NCBI RefSeq assembly: GCF_011683955.1
Contig: NZ_JAAQPI010000009.1
Location: 248,001-312,000 of the forward strand
DNA: 64,000 nt
Reading direction: 5' to 3'
From: Pseudomaricurvus alkylphenolicus
Lineage (GTDB): Bacteria > Pseudomonadota > Gammaproteobacteria > Pseudomonadales > Cellvibrionaceae
Part shown: piece after piece, positions 50,875 to 60,243 of the stretch
Position numbering within the stretch: position 1 is the stretch's first letter
Layout of the letters: each line of letters starts with the position of its first letter
Made by a program: the position numbers and the translations under genes
Notes under the pieces: generated by a model
Told to the model about the DNA's origin: nothing
The model's input: the letters and a program-made list of their open reading frames with translations, nothing else
The model's database searches: none

Positions 50875-51810
50875 ATGTTTCTAAAGTTATTTCCTGTCTG
50901 GGCGCCCCTTGCGGCGCTTATCGGATTCCAGTTTCCCGAGGTGTTTTCCCAGGGCAAAGGGGCCATCGTGCCGCTGCTGATGGTGGTGATGCTGTGCATG
51001 GGCCTGACGCTGCGTCCGCAGGATTTTTGGGATGTGCGCAAGTATAAAACCGCCATGTTCGCGGGTATGTTGCTGCAATTTTCGGTGATGCCGCTGACAG
51101 CGCTGATGATCTCCAGACTGATGGGCCTGAGCCCGGAGCTGACGGTGGGCATGGTGCTGGTGGGCAGTGTCGCCGGAGGCACCTCTTCCAATGTCATGAC
51201 CTATATCGCCAAGGGCAATGTGGCCATGTCGGTATCCATGACCGCCCTCTCCACCCTGATGAGCGTGGTGATGACACCGCTGCTGTTGTCGCTGCTGGTG
51301 GGTTCTAGCGTGAATGTACCGGCGGTTGATATGTTACTGAGCCTGTTCAAGATGATTCTGTTGCCCGTCGGCCTGGGCGTACTCGCCAACAGCTTCGCCC
51401 ATCAATGGGTGGCCAAGGTGGAGAAGCTACTGGCCCCCATGTCGGTGGTGACCATACTGATCATTATCGCCATTGTGGTCGGGCTGAATGCGGGCAGGCT
51501 GGGGGATGTTGCCCTGGCCGTGGTGTTTGCCACGCTTATGCACAACTGCACCGGATTGACTCTGGGCTATCTCGCGGCCTGGATGTTGCGTTTTGATGCC
51601 ACCGTCTGCCGCACCATCGCCATTGAGGTGGGTATGCAAAACTCGGGACTGGCCACAGCGCTGGCGCTAAAATTCTTTAGCGCCAGTTCGGCCCTTCCGG
51701 GGGCTATTTTCAGTGTGTGGCTGAACATTACCGGCTCGGTGTTTGCGTCAATCTGTATTCGCCAATCGAAAACCGCAGAGCGCCAGGAAGCCGTGAGCGA
51801 ATTGTCCTGA
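50875..51810 (+). CDS. BASS-family (bile acid:sodium symporter-like) carrier
   Basis: A 311-aa membrane protein with about 9-10 hydrophobic segments. The two crossover motifs of the family are seen: VGSVAGGTSSNVMTYIAKG (about residues 102-120) and IAIEVGMQNSGLATALALKF (about 245-264). Members import bile acids, pantoate, pyruvate or other organic anions with sodium. ATG 50875 follows the hydrolase stop TAA with no spacing. It may carry the acid released by the metallo-hydrolase (inference). Arsenite-type members have different motifs. Confidence 0.83.
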   Translation: MFLKLFPVWAPLAALIGFQFPEVFSQGKGAIVPLLMVVMLCMGLTLRPQDFWDVRKYKTAMFAGMLLQFSVMPLTALMISRLMGLSPELTVGMVLVGSVAGGTSSNVMTYIAKGNVAMSVSMTALSTLMSVVMTPLLLSLLVGSSVNVPAVDMLLSLFKMILLPVGLGVLANSFAHQWVAKVEKLLAPMSVVTILIIIAIVVGLNAGRLGDVALAVVFATLMHNCTGLTLGYLAAWMLRFDATVCRTIAIEVGMQNSGLATALALKFFSASSALPGAIFSVWLNITGSVFASICIRQSKTAERQEAVSELS

Positions 51811-51835
51811 ACAGAATCCGGAGCCCGCTGACGGA

Positions 51836-52549
51836 TCAGCTGAACCCCGCCTTGGCCAGCCCGGCGATGGCTACACCAAAGTGAGCCTCCATGGCCTCGC
51901 GAGCGGCATCGGGATCGCGCGCGCTGATGGCCTCGGCAATTCGCTCGTGCAGCTCAACGATCTCCATCTGTTCCGCTTCAGTGCGGCGATAGCGCCAGAC
52001 GATGGGATTGGTCTCACGGATGGCACTGCTGAGCGACAGTACCAACACACCCAGCAAGGGGTTGCGGCTGGCCTCGGCAATGGCGTTATGAAACTGGATG
52101 TCGTATTCCGTGATCGCCGCTTCATCAAGGAAGTGCTCACGCATATCGCGACAAAGCTGCTGAATGGTGGCCAATTGTTGGTCATTGCGGTGCATGGCCG
52201 CCAATTCCACCGAGCGCAGCTCGATAGATCGGCGGGCATCCCACACCTGGTGCACATTGAGCTGATCGGTACGCAAGGCGTGGGTGAGCGTCAGTCCGAT
52301 TACGGAACCATCGAAACCCGAGACCTCAGCCCTCCTGCCGGCGCTCATATCGATGATGCCCAGTGCCACCAAAGATTTATAGGCCTCTCGCACTACGGTG
52401 CGGCTGACCTCCAGCTGTTCGACAAAACTGGCTTCGCTCGGAAGTTTGTCACCCACTTTAAGGTTGTGTCCACGGATGTGTTCGATAATCGCCAGCTTGG
52501 TACTCTGAACCAGAGTTTCAGGCTGTTCGGGCTTGGCACTAGGGGGCAC
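51836..52549 (-). CDS. GntR-family regulator, FadR subgroup (FCD domain)
   Basis: A 237-aa regulator. Winged HTH about residues 15-80 (GDKLPSEASFVEQLEVSRTV then REAYKSLVALGIIDM); FCD ligand domain beyond, with ELRSVELAAMHR, the metal-type motif ITEYDIQFHNAIAEASRN, and HERIAEAISARDPDAAREAM. FCD domains bind organic acids such as lactate, glycolate, pyruvate or gluconate through metal-linked His/Asp. GTG 52549 is preceded by AGGAC. It diverges from the FAD oxidase at 52736 with a dyad in between, so it is likely its repressor. Confidence 0.88.
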   Translation of the reverse strand: MPPSAKPEQPETLVQSTKLAIIEHIRGHNLKVGDKLPSEASFVEQLEVSRTVVREAYKSLVALGIIDMSAGRRAEVSGFDGSVIGLTLTHALRTDQLNVHQVWDARRSIELRSVELAAMHRNDQQLATIQQLCRDMREHFLDEAAITEYDIQFHNAIAEASRNPLLGVLVLSLSSAIRETNPIVWRYRRTEAEQMEIVELHERIAEAISARDPDAAREAMEAHFGVAIAGLAKAGFS

Positions 52550-52631
52550 AATAATGTCCTGATCAGGTTAGAATTCACATAGCGCAGATAATACACCAAT
52601 TAAATTTTGGTTCACACAAGCAAGCCCATCC

Positions 52632-52653
52632 TGTATGATAGGTTAATTATACA
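52632..52653. promoter_or_regulatory. dyad between GntR and FAD oxidase genes (candidate operator)
   Basis: TGTAT (52632-52636) and ATACA (52649-52653) are complementary halves 12 bp apart in an AT-rich stretch, 83 bp before the oxidase ATG and 83 bp before the regulator GTG. Position fits a GntR operator acting on both genes; the half-sites are not the classical FadR core. Confidence 0.4.
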
Positions 52654-52735
52654 TATATGATGACCAGATAAATCACCGTTCCCAACAGTGTGAAAGGTAT
52701 AAAAAGGTATAACCTGAAGATATTGGAGTCTTGCC

Positions 52736-54115
52736 ATGAATGAGCAACCACCCGTAGTCAGCGCCCTGATTAATGCGCTGGGCCCCGATGCCGTTGTCAC
52801 TGGGGAGGCATTGCAACAGCGCGCCACCAGTTATTGGGACGCCTCTCCCACTTATGCACTGGCTCTGCTTAAACCGGCAACCACTGAAGAAGTCAGTCTG
52901 GTTCTCAAAATCTGCCGTGAATGGAATCAACCGGTGGTCACTCAGGGTGGTCGTACCTGCTGCACTCAAGCGGCTGATCCAAGACAAGAGGAGGTCATCC
53001 TCTCCACCGAACGAATGACGGCCATTGAGAAGATTGATGCCCTGGGCGGGACCGCTACCGTCCAGGCCGGCGCCATTTTAGAAACCGTACAGGAGACCCT
53101 CGCGGAGCAGGACTTGTTGTTCCCACTGGATTTAGGGGCAAGAGGCTCTTGCACCATCGGCGGCAACGTCGCCACCAATGCCGGAGGCATTAATGTTCTG
53201 CGCTACGGCATGATGCGAAATCTGGTGCTGGGCCTTGAGGCTGTACTCGCCGATGGCACGGTGGTGTCCTCCATGAACCAGATGCTGAAAAACAATGCCG
53301 GTTACGACCTCAAACAGCTGTTTATCGGCACTGAGGGCACTTTGGGTATTGTGACCCGAGTCGTGCTCAGGCTGTTTCCGCAACCTCGCAGCTGCCATAC
53401 CGCACTGGTAGCCCTGGAGAACTTTGAGCAAACCACCGCACTGCTGCAGCGACTGCAGCGGGATTTGGGGGGCACCCTCAGCGCCTATGAGGTCATGTGG
53501 AATACCTACTACCAAGGCGTTACCGGCGAGAATGCTCATCGCCCGCCACTGGCGCGAGACTACCCCTTCTACGCGTTACTGGAAGCGGAAGGCGCCGATC
53601 CGGAGAGTGATGGCGAACGCTTCCAAAGCGTCATCGAGCAAGCTTTCGAAAATGGCCTGATCGTCGATGCCGTATTGCCCAAATCAGAAAACGAACGCCG
53701 CCAGCTCTGGGACATCCGCGAGAACTTCGAGATGATCACCTTACAGGAACCCTGTTACCTCTATGACGTCAGTCTACCTATCAGTGATATGGAAGAATAC
53801 GCCAACCGGGTCACCGAAGGTGTCAAGCAGCAGTGGCCTAACGGAAACTGTTATGTGTTTGGACATATGGCCGATGGCAACGTGCATATCTTTATCACTC
53901 CTGGCGTGAAGGGAGATCTTCACCAGCTCAGTGATCAATTGGTTTACGAACCTCTGAAGGAATTTAATGGCTCAGTATCCGCAGAGCACGGCATCGGCGT
54001 GGAGAAAAAACCCTGGTTGCAGTACAGCCGCACGGAGGTCGAATTGGCACTGATGAAGTCACTGAAATCCACTCTTGATCCCGCCAACCTGCTCAACCCC
54101 GGGCGGGTGATTTAA
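52736..54115 (+). CDS. FAD-linked 2-hydroxyacid oxidase/dehydrogenase (GlcD / D-lactate dehydrogenase type)
   Basis: A 459-aa flavoprotein. FAD-binding PCMH-type domain with VTQGGRTCCTQAADP (replacing the usual P-loop-like GGGTG), LDLGARGSCTIGGNVATNAGG (about residues 128-148) and FIGTEGTLGIVTRV. The C-terminal cap has FGHMADGNVHIFITPG, carrying the conserved His, and VSAEHGIGVEKKPWL. These enzymes oxidise D-lactate, glycolate or D-2-hydroxyacids and pass electrons to quinone or an Fe-S partner. No GlcE/GlcF partners follow. The divergent GntR gene is its likely regulator. Confidence 0.88.
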   Translation: MNEQPPVVSALINALGPDAVVTGEALQQRATSYWDASPTYALALLKPATTEEVSLVLKICREWNQPVVTQGGRTCCTQAADPRQEEVILSTERMTAIEKIDALGGTATVQAGAILETVQETLAEQDLLFPLDLGARGSCTIGGNVATNAGGINVLRYGMMRNLVLGLEAVLADGTVVSSMNQMLKNNAGYDLKQLFIGTEGTLGIVTRVVLRLFPQPRSCHTALVALENFEQTTALLQRLQRDLGGTLSAYEVMWNTYYQGVTGENAHRPPLARDYPFYALLEAEGADPESDGERFQSVIEQAFENGLIVDAVLPKSENERRQLWDIRENFEMITLQEPCYLYDVSLPISDMEEYANRVTEGVKQQWPNGNCYVFGHMADGNVHIFITPGVKGDLHQLSDQLVYEPLKEFNGSVSAEHGIGVEKKPWLQYSRTEVELALMKSLKSTLDPANLLNPGRVI

Positions 54116-54183
54116 TCCGGAATTCATGTCGCAATGCCCTCGCTTTTATTAACGAAAAGTATGGGCATTGCACTTATATCTCA

Positions 54184-56550
54184 CTATTCACCCAATCGCA
54201 TTGGTTTCCAATAGGTCGATCTTTTTAAAGCACTGCGATCCGGTAAGGCACCCCAGTTAACGGCTTTGGCCTTAAACTCTCCAGGACTATCATGATCAAT
54301 AAGCGTAAGCGACAGTTGCAATTCTCTACCGACCCCAAAATCCTGACCTTTAAACAGAGCCTCGGAAAAAGGCACAAAGAACTCAACCAGATAACCACCC
54401 TTTGTGCGCTGTGCTTTATATTGGTAGACCTTATCGTTAAATACGTCTTTCATAAGAGACAATGCCCGCGTCTTTTCACCAATGGCGTTGGCGTCCTCGC
54501 TGATAATGACCATATAGGCACCGTCGCCGAGTGATGTCGTGTTTCGATTTTCGGGCAAACGGCCATCAATCATAAACGTCATATTATCAAAGCCAAGGAC
54601 ATAGTTATTTGCGGCGGGAAGATAGACATCGTCCACGACAGAAACAGCAAAATACAAGCCTTCAGGAGCCCAGGCCAATTTAAGTTCGGCACCGAGATCT
54701 TTAGAGCCATTCCAGGCTGCATTCATTTTGCTATCTATAATTTGAAATTCTGCTCCCAAAACAATGGCTTCCCCTTGCCACTGCGACCAGTCGTCGAGCT
54801 TGCCATCTACGGTGATGGGGTTACGCGCGCGAGGAATATCGGGACCGAAAGCTTTGTAATTGGCAATGGTCGCCATTGACGGCTGCTCATCCTTGCCTTT
54901 GAAAGAAGCCGCCTTTAAGGAAACAATGTTCGAACCTTTGGGCAATTCAATCGGCCCCTCATAAAGAGGTGAGTCAAGTGTAGGTTCCGAGCCGTCCAGT
55001 GTGAAACGAATCTCGCCACTTTCCCAATAACCTGAATGAGAGAGGCTGACAGCTCCTGCGGGGAAAGAGCCGCCAGCTGGCGTTATCTTCGGTCCTACAG
55101 GTGACCAGGGGTTCTTGACAATTGTTGGTTTTACGCGACCTTTCTTCACCAGGTGAAACTCGTCTATCACTCGCCCGGAAACACCAATGTTTTTGGCCGT
55201 CAGCGTATCGCCTTCGATGTCAATAATCATCGAGCCATGCTCAAGGATTGACTGGCGCATTACAGGCATCGCCCCTATGCGGGCCAAAGGTGCACCGCCA
55301 TGCCCGGTGACGATTTGTGCCGTACCCTCATGCGGATTCAGGCCATGACTCTTGTGATAGGCGCCATCACCGTGCATATGCCCATCGCCATCGTCCAGCA
55401 CAACACCTTCACTGGTTGTCGGTGTATGGTAGGCTTTGTCGATCAGCATTGAGCGCTCATAGACATGGGAGTGGCCGGTGAACACCACATCAACACCGTG
55501 CTTTTCCAAGATCGGCATGATATGTTCCCGCATCTCGATGCCCCAGTCCTGGGTGTCACTGTCGTGGCTGCCTTTGGTATAAGGGGGATGGTGCCAAAAA
55601 GCAATCAGCCACTCAGCTTCGGTAGCCTGCAGGTCGCGCTCCAACCATCGCGCCATTAGCCCATCCGGAAAGCGGTCCAGGTCATGGGAGTCGAGACAAA
55701 TAAAGTGAATATTGCCGTAATCGAAGGAGTAATAGGCTTCGGTACCGGAAGGCACACCTCCCGCTTCACCACCAGTAGGGGTGACATAGGCATCATAGTA
55801 AGGACCATCTGCAGTCTTGCCCGAAGAGACAAAACCCTCGTGATTACCCATACTCGGCCAGACCACGGTATTTTGCAGTGTGGGCTGGTAGATATCGAAA
55901 AAGTTTTTCTGAAACTCCTTGTCTTCACCACTGGTGTAGGCCATATCACCGACGTGAAGATAGAGGTCAATTGGCGCCTTGGTTTTGGCGACATAGTCGA
56001 GAGCGGTTTGATAAACCTTGTGTTGTTCCGGTGTGCCGGTTCCGGAATCTCCCACCACCCAAAGGCGTGTGTTTCTCGACTCCCCCACCGCAGGGTGAGT
56101 TTCAAAAAAACGATTTTTATCGGCATCAGCGAGAGGCTTGTCCCCATCCCAAACCGAGTAAAAATATTTGGTCTCTGGCTGTAACCCGGTCAGCGTCATT
56201 TCATATTGATAAGTATTTGGCTCCGCACTGTGTAAACGTGCGAAGTGTTCAGCGGGCGTCTTATCAACGACCGGGGCTATACGCCGGAACACATTATCCT
56301 CTTCCGTCTGTTCCTGCTTACCCAGCTGCAAGCCATATCGAACCACTGGTTCAATAGGCTTATCAGAACGCCAAACCACAGTAATTGAATCGGGGGTTGC
56401 CATCTGCAGATAGGGGCCACGAATCATAGAGGCCGATTCTTCAGCACCGACACCGGAGCTCAACAAGAAAGCCGTCACCAACACTGACGAACGCAACAAG
56501 CCCATACGGCTTTGTCCCCCGTTGTATCTGCAAGAACACCATAAACTCAT
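54184..56550 (-). CDS. purple-acid-phosphatase-like metallophosphoesterase 1 with CBM9-like tail
   Basis: A 788-aa secreted protein. Signal peptide near GLLRSSVLVTAFLLSSGVGA; an Fn3-like purple acid phosphatase N-domain (IRGPYLQMATPDSITVVWRS, about 43-135); the metallophosphatase domain (about 155-420) with WVVGDSGTG, HVGDMAYTSG, MGNHEGF, FWHHPPYTKG and VVFTGHSHVYERS; a chitobiase/FN3-like segment with FTLDGSEPTLDSPLYEGP; and a C-terminal CBM9-like domain (ITVDGKLDDWSQWQGE). ATG 56550 is used; ATG 56505 (MGLLRSS) also has a ribosome site and gives a tidier signal peptide. Tandem with a close paralogue 50 bp upstream. Confidence 0.88.
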   Translation of the reverse strand: MSLWCSCRYNGGQSRMGLLRSSVLVTAFLLSSGVGAEESASMIRGPYLQMATPDSITVVWRSDKPIEPVVRYGLQLGKQEQTEEDNVFRRIAPVVDKTPAEHFARLHSAEPNTYQYEMTLTGLQPETKYFYSVWDGDKPLADADKNRFFETHPAVGESRNTRLWVVGDSGTGTPEQHKVYQTALDYVAKTKAPIDLYLHVGDMAYTSGEDKEFQKNFFDIYQPTLQNTVVWPSMGNHEGFVSSGKTADGPYYDAYVTPTGGEAGGVPSGTEAYYSFDYGNIHFICLDSHDLDRFPDGLMARWLERDLQATEAEWLIAFWHHPPYTKGSHDSDTQDWGIEMREHIMPILEKHGVDVVFTGHSHVYERSMLIDKAYHTPTTSEGVVLDDGDGHMHGDGAYHKSHGLNPHEGTAQIVTGHGGAPLARIGAMPVMRQSILEHGSMIIDIEGDTLTAKNIGVSGRVIDEFHLVKKGRVKPTIVKNPWSPVGPKITPAGGSFPAGAVSLSHSGYWESGEIRFTLDGSEPTLDSPLYEGPIELPKGSNIVSLKAASFKGKDEQPSMATIANYKAFGPDIPRARNPITVDGKLDDWSQWQGEAIVLGAEFQIIDSKMNAAWNGSKDLGAELKLAWAPEGLYFAVSVVDDVYLPAANNYVLGFDNMTFMIDGRLPENRNTTSLGDGAYMVIISEDANAIGEKTRALSLMKDVFNDKVYQYKAQRTKGGYLVEFFVPFSEALFKGQDFGVGRELQLSLTLIDHDSPGEFKAKAVNWGALPDRSALKRSTYWKPMRLGE

Positions 56551-56600
56551 TACACTTATCCTTTTTTTGATATTGAAATCATCTTTGCACCTCCCACTAA

Positions 56601-58988
56601 TTATTCGGCGAGACGCATGGGCTTCCAGTAGGTCGTACTTTTGATAATGTCCTCTGCGACAAGTGCCCCCCAGGCCATAACATTGGCACCGTCACTGTCG
56701 GGGCCGTCCTGGTCGATTATGGACACTGCCAACTGAATTTCACGCCCTGCCTTAAACCCTTGATCGGGAAACAACTTCTCAGAAAAGGGCACAAAGAATT
56801 CAGCCACATAACCCCTTTCAGTACGCTGTGCCGCGTAGGTGTAGTTATCGAACATAGGCGTGTAGCTCAAGGAGCGATGCCCCTCGCCACTGACATCGGC
56901 GCTGACTATAGTCATATAAGCGCCCTGCCCCATGGTTGAATCGGTACGATTCTCCGCCCCACGACCATCAACCATAAAGGTCAAGTTATCGAAGACGATG
57001 ACCATGTCATGCTCAGCGGGAAGATAAACATCGTCCGTTACCGTCACCGCAAAGTACAAACCTTCTTTTCGCCAGGCCAGTTTGATATCGGCGCTCAGGT
57101 CATCCGGTCCACCCCAGACACCGGTCTCCTCACCCTCGTTCAATGTCGTTTCGTCCAATACAATCGGCTCCCCCTGCCACTGAGCCCAATCGTCAAGTTT
57201 TCCGTCCACTGCAATCCGGTTTCGCGCAAGCGGAATATCGGGGCCAAATGCTTTGTATTTGGCCGTGCTCGCCAATGACGGCTGTAATTTCTTACCCTTG
57301 AAGGAAGCCGCCTTCAGGGTCACCAGGCTTGCGTCCTGGGGCAATTCAATCGGGCCTTTATAGCGAGCCGATTCACGCGTGGGCTCGGTGCCATCGAGTG
57401 TGTAGTGAATCTCGCCATCTTCCCAGTATCCGGAATGAGCAATGGCTACCGGCACCTCAGGGAAGGGACCTCCTGCCGGAGTCACTTCGGGTCCCACTGG
57501 TGACCAGGGCTGTTTCACAATTTTTGGCTTTACACGACCTTTTTTCACCAGGTGGAATTCATCGCGAATCTGACCGGAACCTCCGATCATTTTCGCGGTG
57601 AGCATATCCCCTTCAATATCAACAATCACCGAACCATGCTCCAGCATCGACTGACGCATGATCGGCATAACGCCACGACGGGCGCTGGTAGCACCGCCAC
57701 CGTGACCGGTGACAATATGAGCGGTGCCCTCGTGCGGATTCAAACCATGACTCTTGTGGTAGGCACCATCACCGTGAATGTGCCCGTCACCATCGTCCAG
57801 CACAACACCTTCGCTGGTAGTTGGCGTGTGATAGGCCTTATCGACCAGCATGGAACGTTCGTAAATATGAGAATGACCGGTCAACACCAGATCAACACCA
57901 TATTTTTCCAGTATTGGCATAATCTGCTCGCGCATTTCAAGCCCCTGCAATTGGATGTCGCTATCGTGACTGCCCTTGGTATAGGGAGCATGGTGCCAGA
58001 ACGCGATCAACCAATCCGCCCGGGTAGACTGTAGATCTCGCTCCAGCCACTGCGCCATGAGTCCATTGGGGAAACGATCCAGGTCGTGTGAATCGAGGCA
58101 GATAAAATGAATATTGCCGTAATCGAAAGAGTAGTAGGCTTCGGTACCCGAGGGAACGCCCCCTGCCTCGCCGCCGGTGGGGCTGACATAAGCATCATAA
58201 TAGGGGCCATCGGCGGTGATGCCGGTGGAAATAAACCCTTCGTGGTTACCCATGGTTGGCCAGACTACCGTATTTTGCAGTGTAGGCTGGTATATATCGA
58301 AAAAGTTTTTCTGAAACTCGTCGTCTTCACCGCTTTCGTAAGCCATATCACCCACGTGAAGATAAAGGTCTATGGGATTATTGGTTTCTTTAACAAAGTT
58401 GCGCGCCGCTTCGTAAACCTTATGCTGCGTTGGCGTGCCATTGCCGGAATCACCCACTACCCACAAACGTGTGGCACGAGAGTCACCCGCTTGCGGATGG
58501 GTTTCAAAAAAGAGATCCTTGTCGGCCTCTACCAGCGGCTTGTCGCCATCCCAAACAGAGTAGAAATATTTTGTCTCCGGTTCCAGGCCTGTCAACGTCA
58601 TTTCATACTGGTAGGTATTTGGTGCCGCACTGTGCAAACGTGCGAAGTGTTTATCAGGCTTGCTGTCCACAACCGGCGCTATTCGCTGGAAAACATTGTC
58701 AGATTCTTCCTGTACCTGTTTATCCGCTTTCAGGCCATAGCGCACAACCGGGTCAATTGGCTTGTCTGAACGCCAAACCACGGTAATGGCGTCGGGGGTT
58801 GCCAGCTGCAAATAAGGGCCGCGAATCACGGCCGCCGATTCCTCAGAACTTACCGGAGAGCTGAATAGGAACATGGACGCGAGAGCAGCAGAGACCAGCA
58901 AACGCTTATGACTGTTCCCCTCAAGAATAACGCGATTGCCAGTGGCTGGCTCAACTCTGTTTTTTGTTTCGGACGTTAACAATGACAT
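56601..58988 (-). CDS. purple-acid-phosphatase-like metallophosphoesterase 2 with CBM9-like tail
   Basis: A 795-aa paralogue of the preceding gene with the same four-part plan: Fn3-like N-domain (IRGPYLQLATPDAITVVWRS), metallophosphatase (WVVGDSGNG, HVGDMAYESG, MGNHEGF, FWHHAPYTKG, TGHSHIYERS), YTLDGTEPTRESARYKGP and CBM9-like IAVDGKLDDWAQWQGE. The signal peptide (RLLVSAALASMFLFSSPVSS) follows an unusually long, about 28-residue, polar leader. The N-terminal and catalytic parts are more conserved between the two copies than the C-terminal CBM9-like part, which suggests that the binding module is what has diverged. Confidence 0.87.
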   Translation of the reverse strand: MSLLTSETKNRVEPATGNRVILEGNSHKRLLVSAALASMFLFSSPVSSEESAAVIRGPYLQLATPDAITVVWRSDKPIDPVVRYGLKADKQVQEESDNVFQRIAPVVDSKPDKHFARLHSAAPNTYQYEMTLTGLEPETKYFYSVWDGDKPLVEADKDLFFETHPQAGDSRATRLWVVGDSGNGTPTQHKVYEAARNFVKETNNPIDLYLHVGDMAYESGEDDEFQKNFFDIYQPTLQNTVVWPTMGNHEGFISTGITADGPYYDAYVSPTGGEAGGVPSGTEAYYSFDYGNIHFICLDSHDLDRFPNGLMAQWLERDLQSTRADWLIAFWHHAPYTKGSHDSDIQLQGLEMREQIMPILEKYGVDLVLTGHSHIYERSMLVDKAYHTPTTSEGVVLDDGDGHIHGDGAYHKSHGLNPHEGTAHIVTGHGGGATSARRGVMPIMRQSMLEHGSVIVDIEGDMLTAKMIGGSGQIRDEFHLVKKGRVKPKIVKQPWSPVGPEVTPAGGPFPEVPVAIAHSGYWEDGEIHYTLDGTEPTRESARYKGPIELPQDASLVTLKAASFKGKKLQPSLASTAKYKAFGPDIPLARNRIAVDGKLDDWAQWQGEPIVLDETTLNEGEETGVWGGPDDLSADIKLAWRKEGLYFAVTVTDDVYLPAEHDMVIVFDNLTFMVDGRGAENRTDSTMGQGAYMTIVSADVSGEGHRSLSYTPMFDNYTYAAQRTERGYVAEFFVPFSEKLFPDQGFKAGREIQLAVSIIDQDGPDSDGANVMAWGALVAEDIIKSTTYWKPMRLAE

Positions 58989-59014
58989 AGAATATTACCG
59001 TAATTGACAGAAGG

Positions 59015-59239
59015 TCAGAATATTTCCAGCAGCTGATCGATAATTGAGAATTTCCGACCAACAAATATCTCATAAGTATTCATTTGCTGATGCATCAGGG
59101 TTAGCATGGCTATGATTTCCAGCATGGCCACTACTCCCAAAAGAATAACCACAAATTTTGTCACAACTGACCCATAGGAAGATTTTTCCTGCTTTTGAGA
59201 GTTTTCTGTTTTTTCCATAGCGAAGGAATCCGTTAGCAT
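59015..59239 (-). CDS. small single-pass membrane protein
   Basis: A protein of 67-74 aa with one clear transmembrane segment (VVTKFVVILLGVVAMLEIIA) and short polar tails. ATG 59239 or ATG 59218 could start it; neither has a strong ribosome site. It begins 5 bp after the permease gene ends, so it is the last gene of the ABC operon and perhaps an accessory subunit (inference). I do not recognise the family. Confidence 0.5.
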   Translation of the reverse strand: MLTDSFAMEKTENSQKQEKSSYGSVVTKFVVILLGVVAMLEIIAMLTLMHQQMNTYEIFVGRKFSIIDQLLEIF

Positions 59240-59244
59240 CGGAA

Positions 59245-60243
59245 TTAAATTTCGAAACGGTTATTGCGCAGCCAAACTGCCGCCGCCAGAAATACGCCAG
59301 CGACAATGAGTCCTGTCCAAAACGCCGCAGACGACGAGTGACCGAACAGGATTTCGCTATAGCGCTCAAAATGGAAACCCGGCTCTTTGATTCCGACAAC
59401 ATCTCCCGGCACACGCGCATACAGGCTATCAAGCAAACGATGACTGCCCAGTAGCCAGCTTTCAATCATTACCACAACCGCCGGTGGTATCACCGCCATC
59501 ATAAAGGGTGAGCGTTTTGCTGCCGCCGATGCCAGCAAAAGCCAACCGTATATGGGCGCGGCCCAGAGACCAATAACAAACATCAACAGTAGATATTGCA
59601 GCGACATTCCGATAACACTGGCGTTCGCCCACACGGCGGCGATGCTGGTAGAGCCTGTTTGTGACACAAACAACATCGCCGCCAGCAGGTAAACAAAACC
59701 ACTGACAATCGCCGCGACAAAAGCAACCAGTGGTAGAGCGAAAACAGCCACCACAAATTTGGTTAACACGGTTTGGGTTTCCGATATAGGCAACGACTTC
59801 CAAAAAAGCACACTGCCATCCTTTCTGTCGTTAAAGAGCGACCCCAGCAGGTAATAGAGAGCCACCAAAATCGCTACCACCACAAACAACAGATTTACTC
59901 CCATCAAAGCACCCCGGGTAATATCTCCGTCACTGGTGCCAAGCACGCCCTGCTCAATAGGCTCCCAACCCTGGCGGTCGGCTTCCGCATCATCACCAAG
60001 CAGGATACGGACTTGTGAATCCATATCAGTCGGTGCGACATTAGAGGACGACTCACGCTCTCCGAACTGAAGTTTGTCGCCACTGATCGAGATATTGATA
60101 TTGCCACTGATTGTAATCAACAGACCTGCGCCCATCGCCACCAGTAACAACCCGGTTAAGACAGCGGGCAGCAGCAGAAAAAGAGCGCGGTGTTCCCAAA
60201 ACTCTCTTTTGACCGGCATTATAAGAGCGCTGAATGTATTCAC
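59245..60243 (-). CDS. ABC-2 type transporter permease
   Basis: A 332-aa membrane protein with six to seven hydrophobic segments: LFLLLPAVLTGLLLVAMGAG near the N-terminus, then a soluble loop of about 70 residues, then VNLLFVVVAILVALYYLLG and further ones to the end. GSVLFWKSLPISETQTV is the coupling region common in ABC-2 permeases next to YtrA-type regulators. It overlaps the ATPase stop by 4 bp (ATGA). Export of a lipid or peptide, or a role in envelope stress, is the usual guess for this class. Confidence 0.85.
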   Translation of the reverse strand: MNTFSALIMPVKREFWEHRALFLLLPAVLTGLLLVAMGAGLLITISGNINISISGDKLQFGERESSSNVAPTDMDSQVRILLGDDAEADRQGWEPIEQGVLGTSDGDITRGALMGVNLLFVVVAILVALYYLLGSLFNDRKDGSVLFWKSLPISETQTVLTKFVVAVFALPLVAFVAAIVSGFVYLLAAMLFVSQTGSTSIAAVWANASVIGMSLQYLLLMFVIGLWAAPIYGWLLLASAAAKRSPFMMAVIPPAVVVMIESWLLGSHRLLDSLYARVPGDVVGIKEPGFHFERYSEILFGHSSSAAFWTGLIVAGVFLAAAVWLRNNRFEI

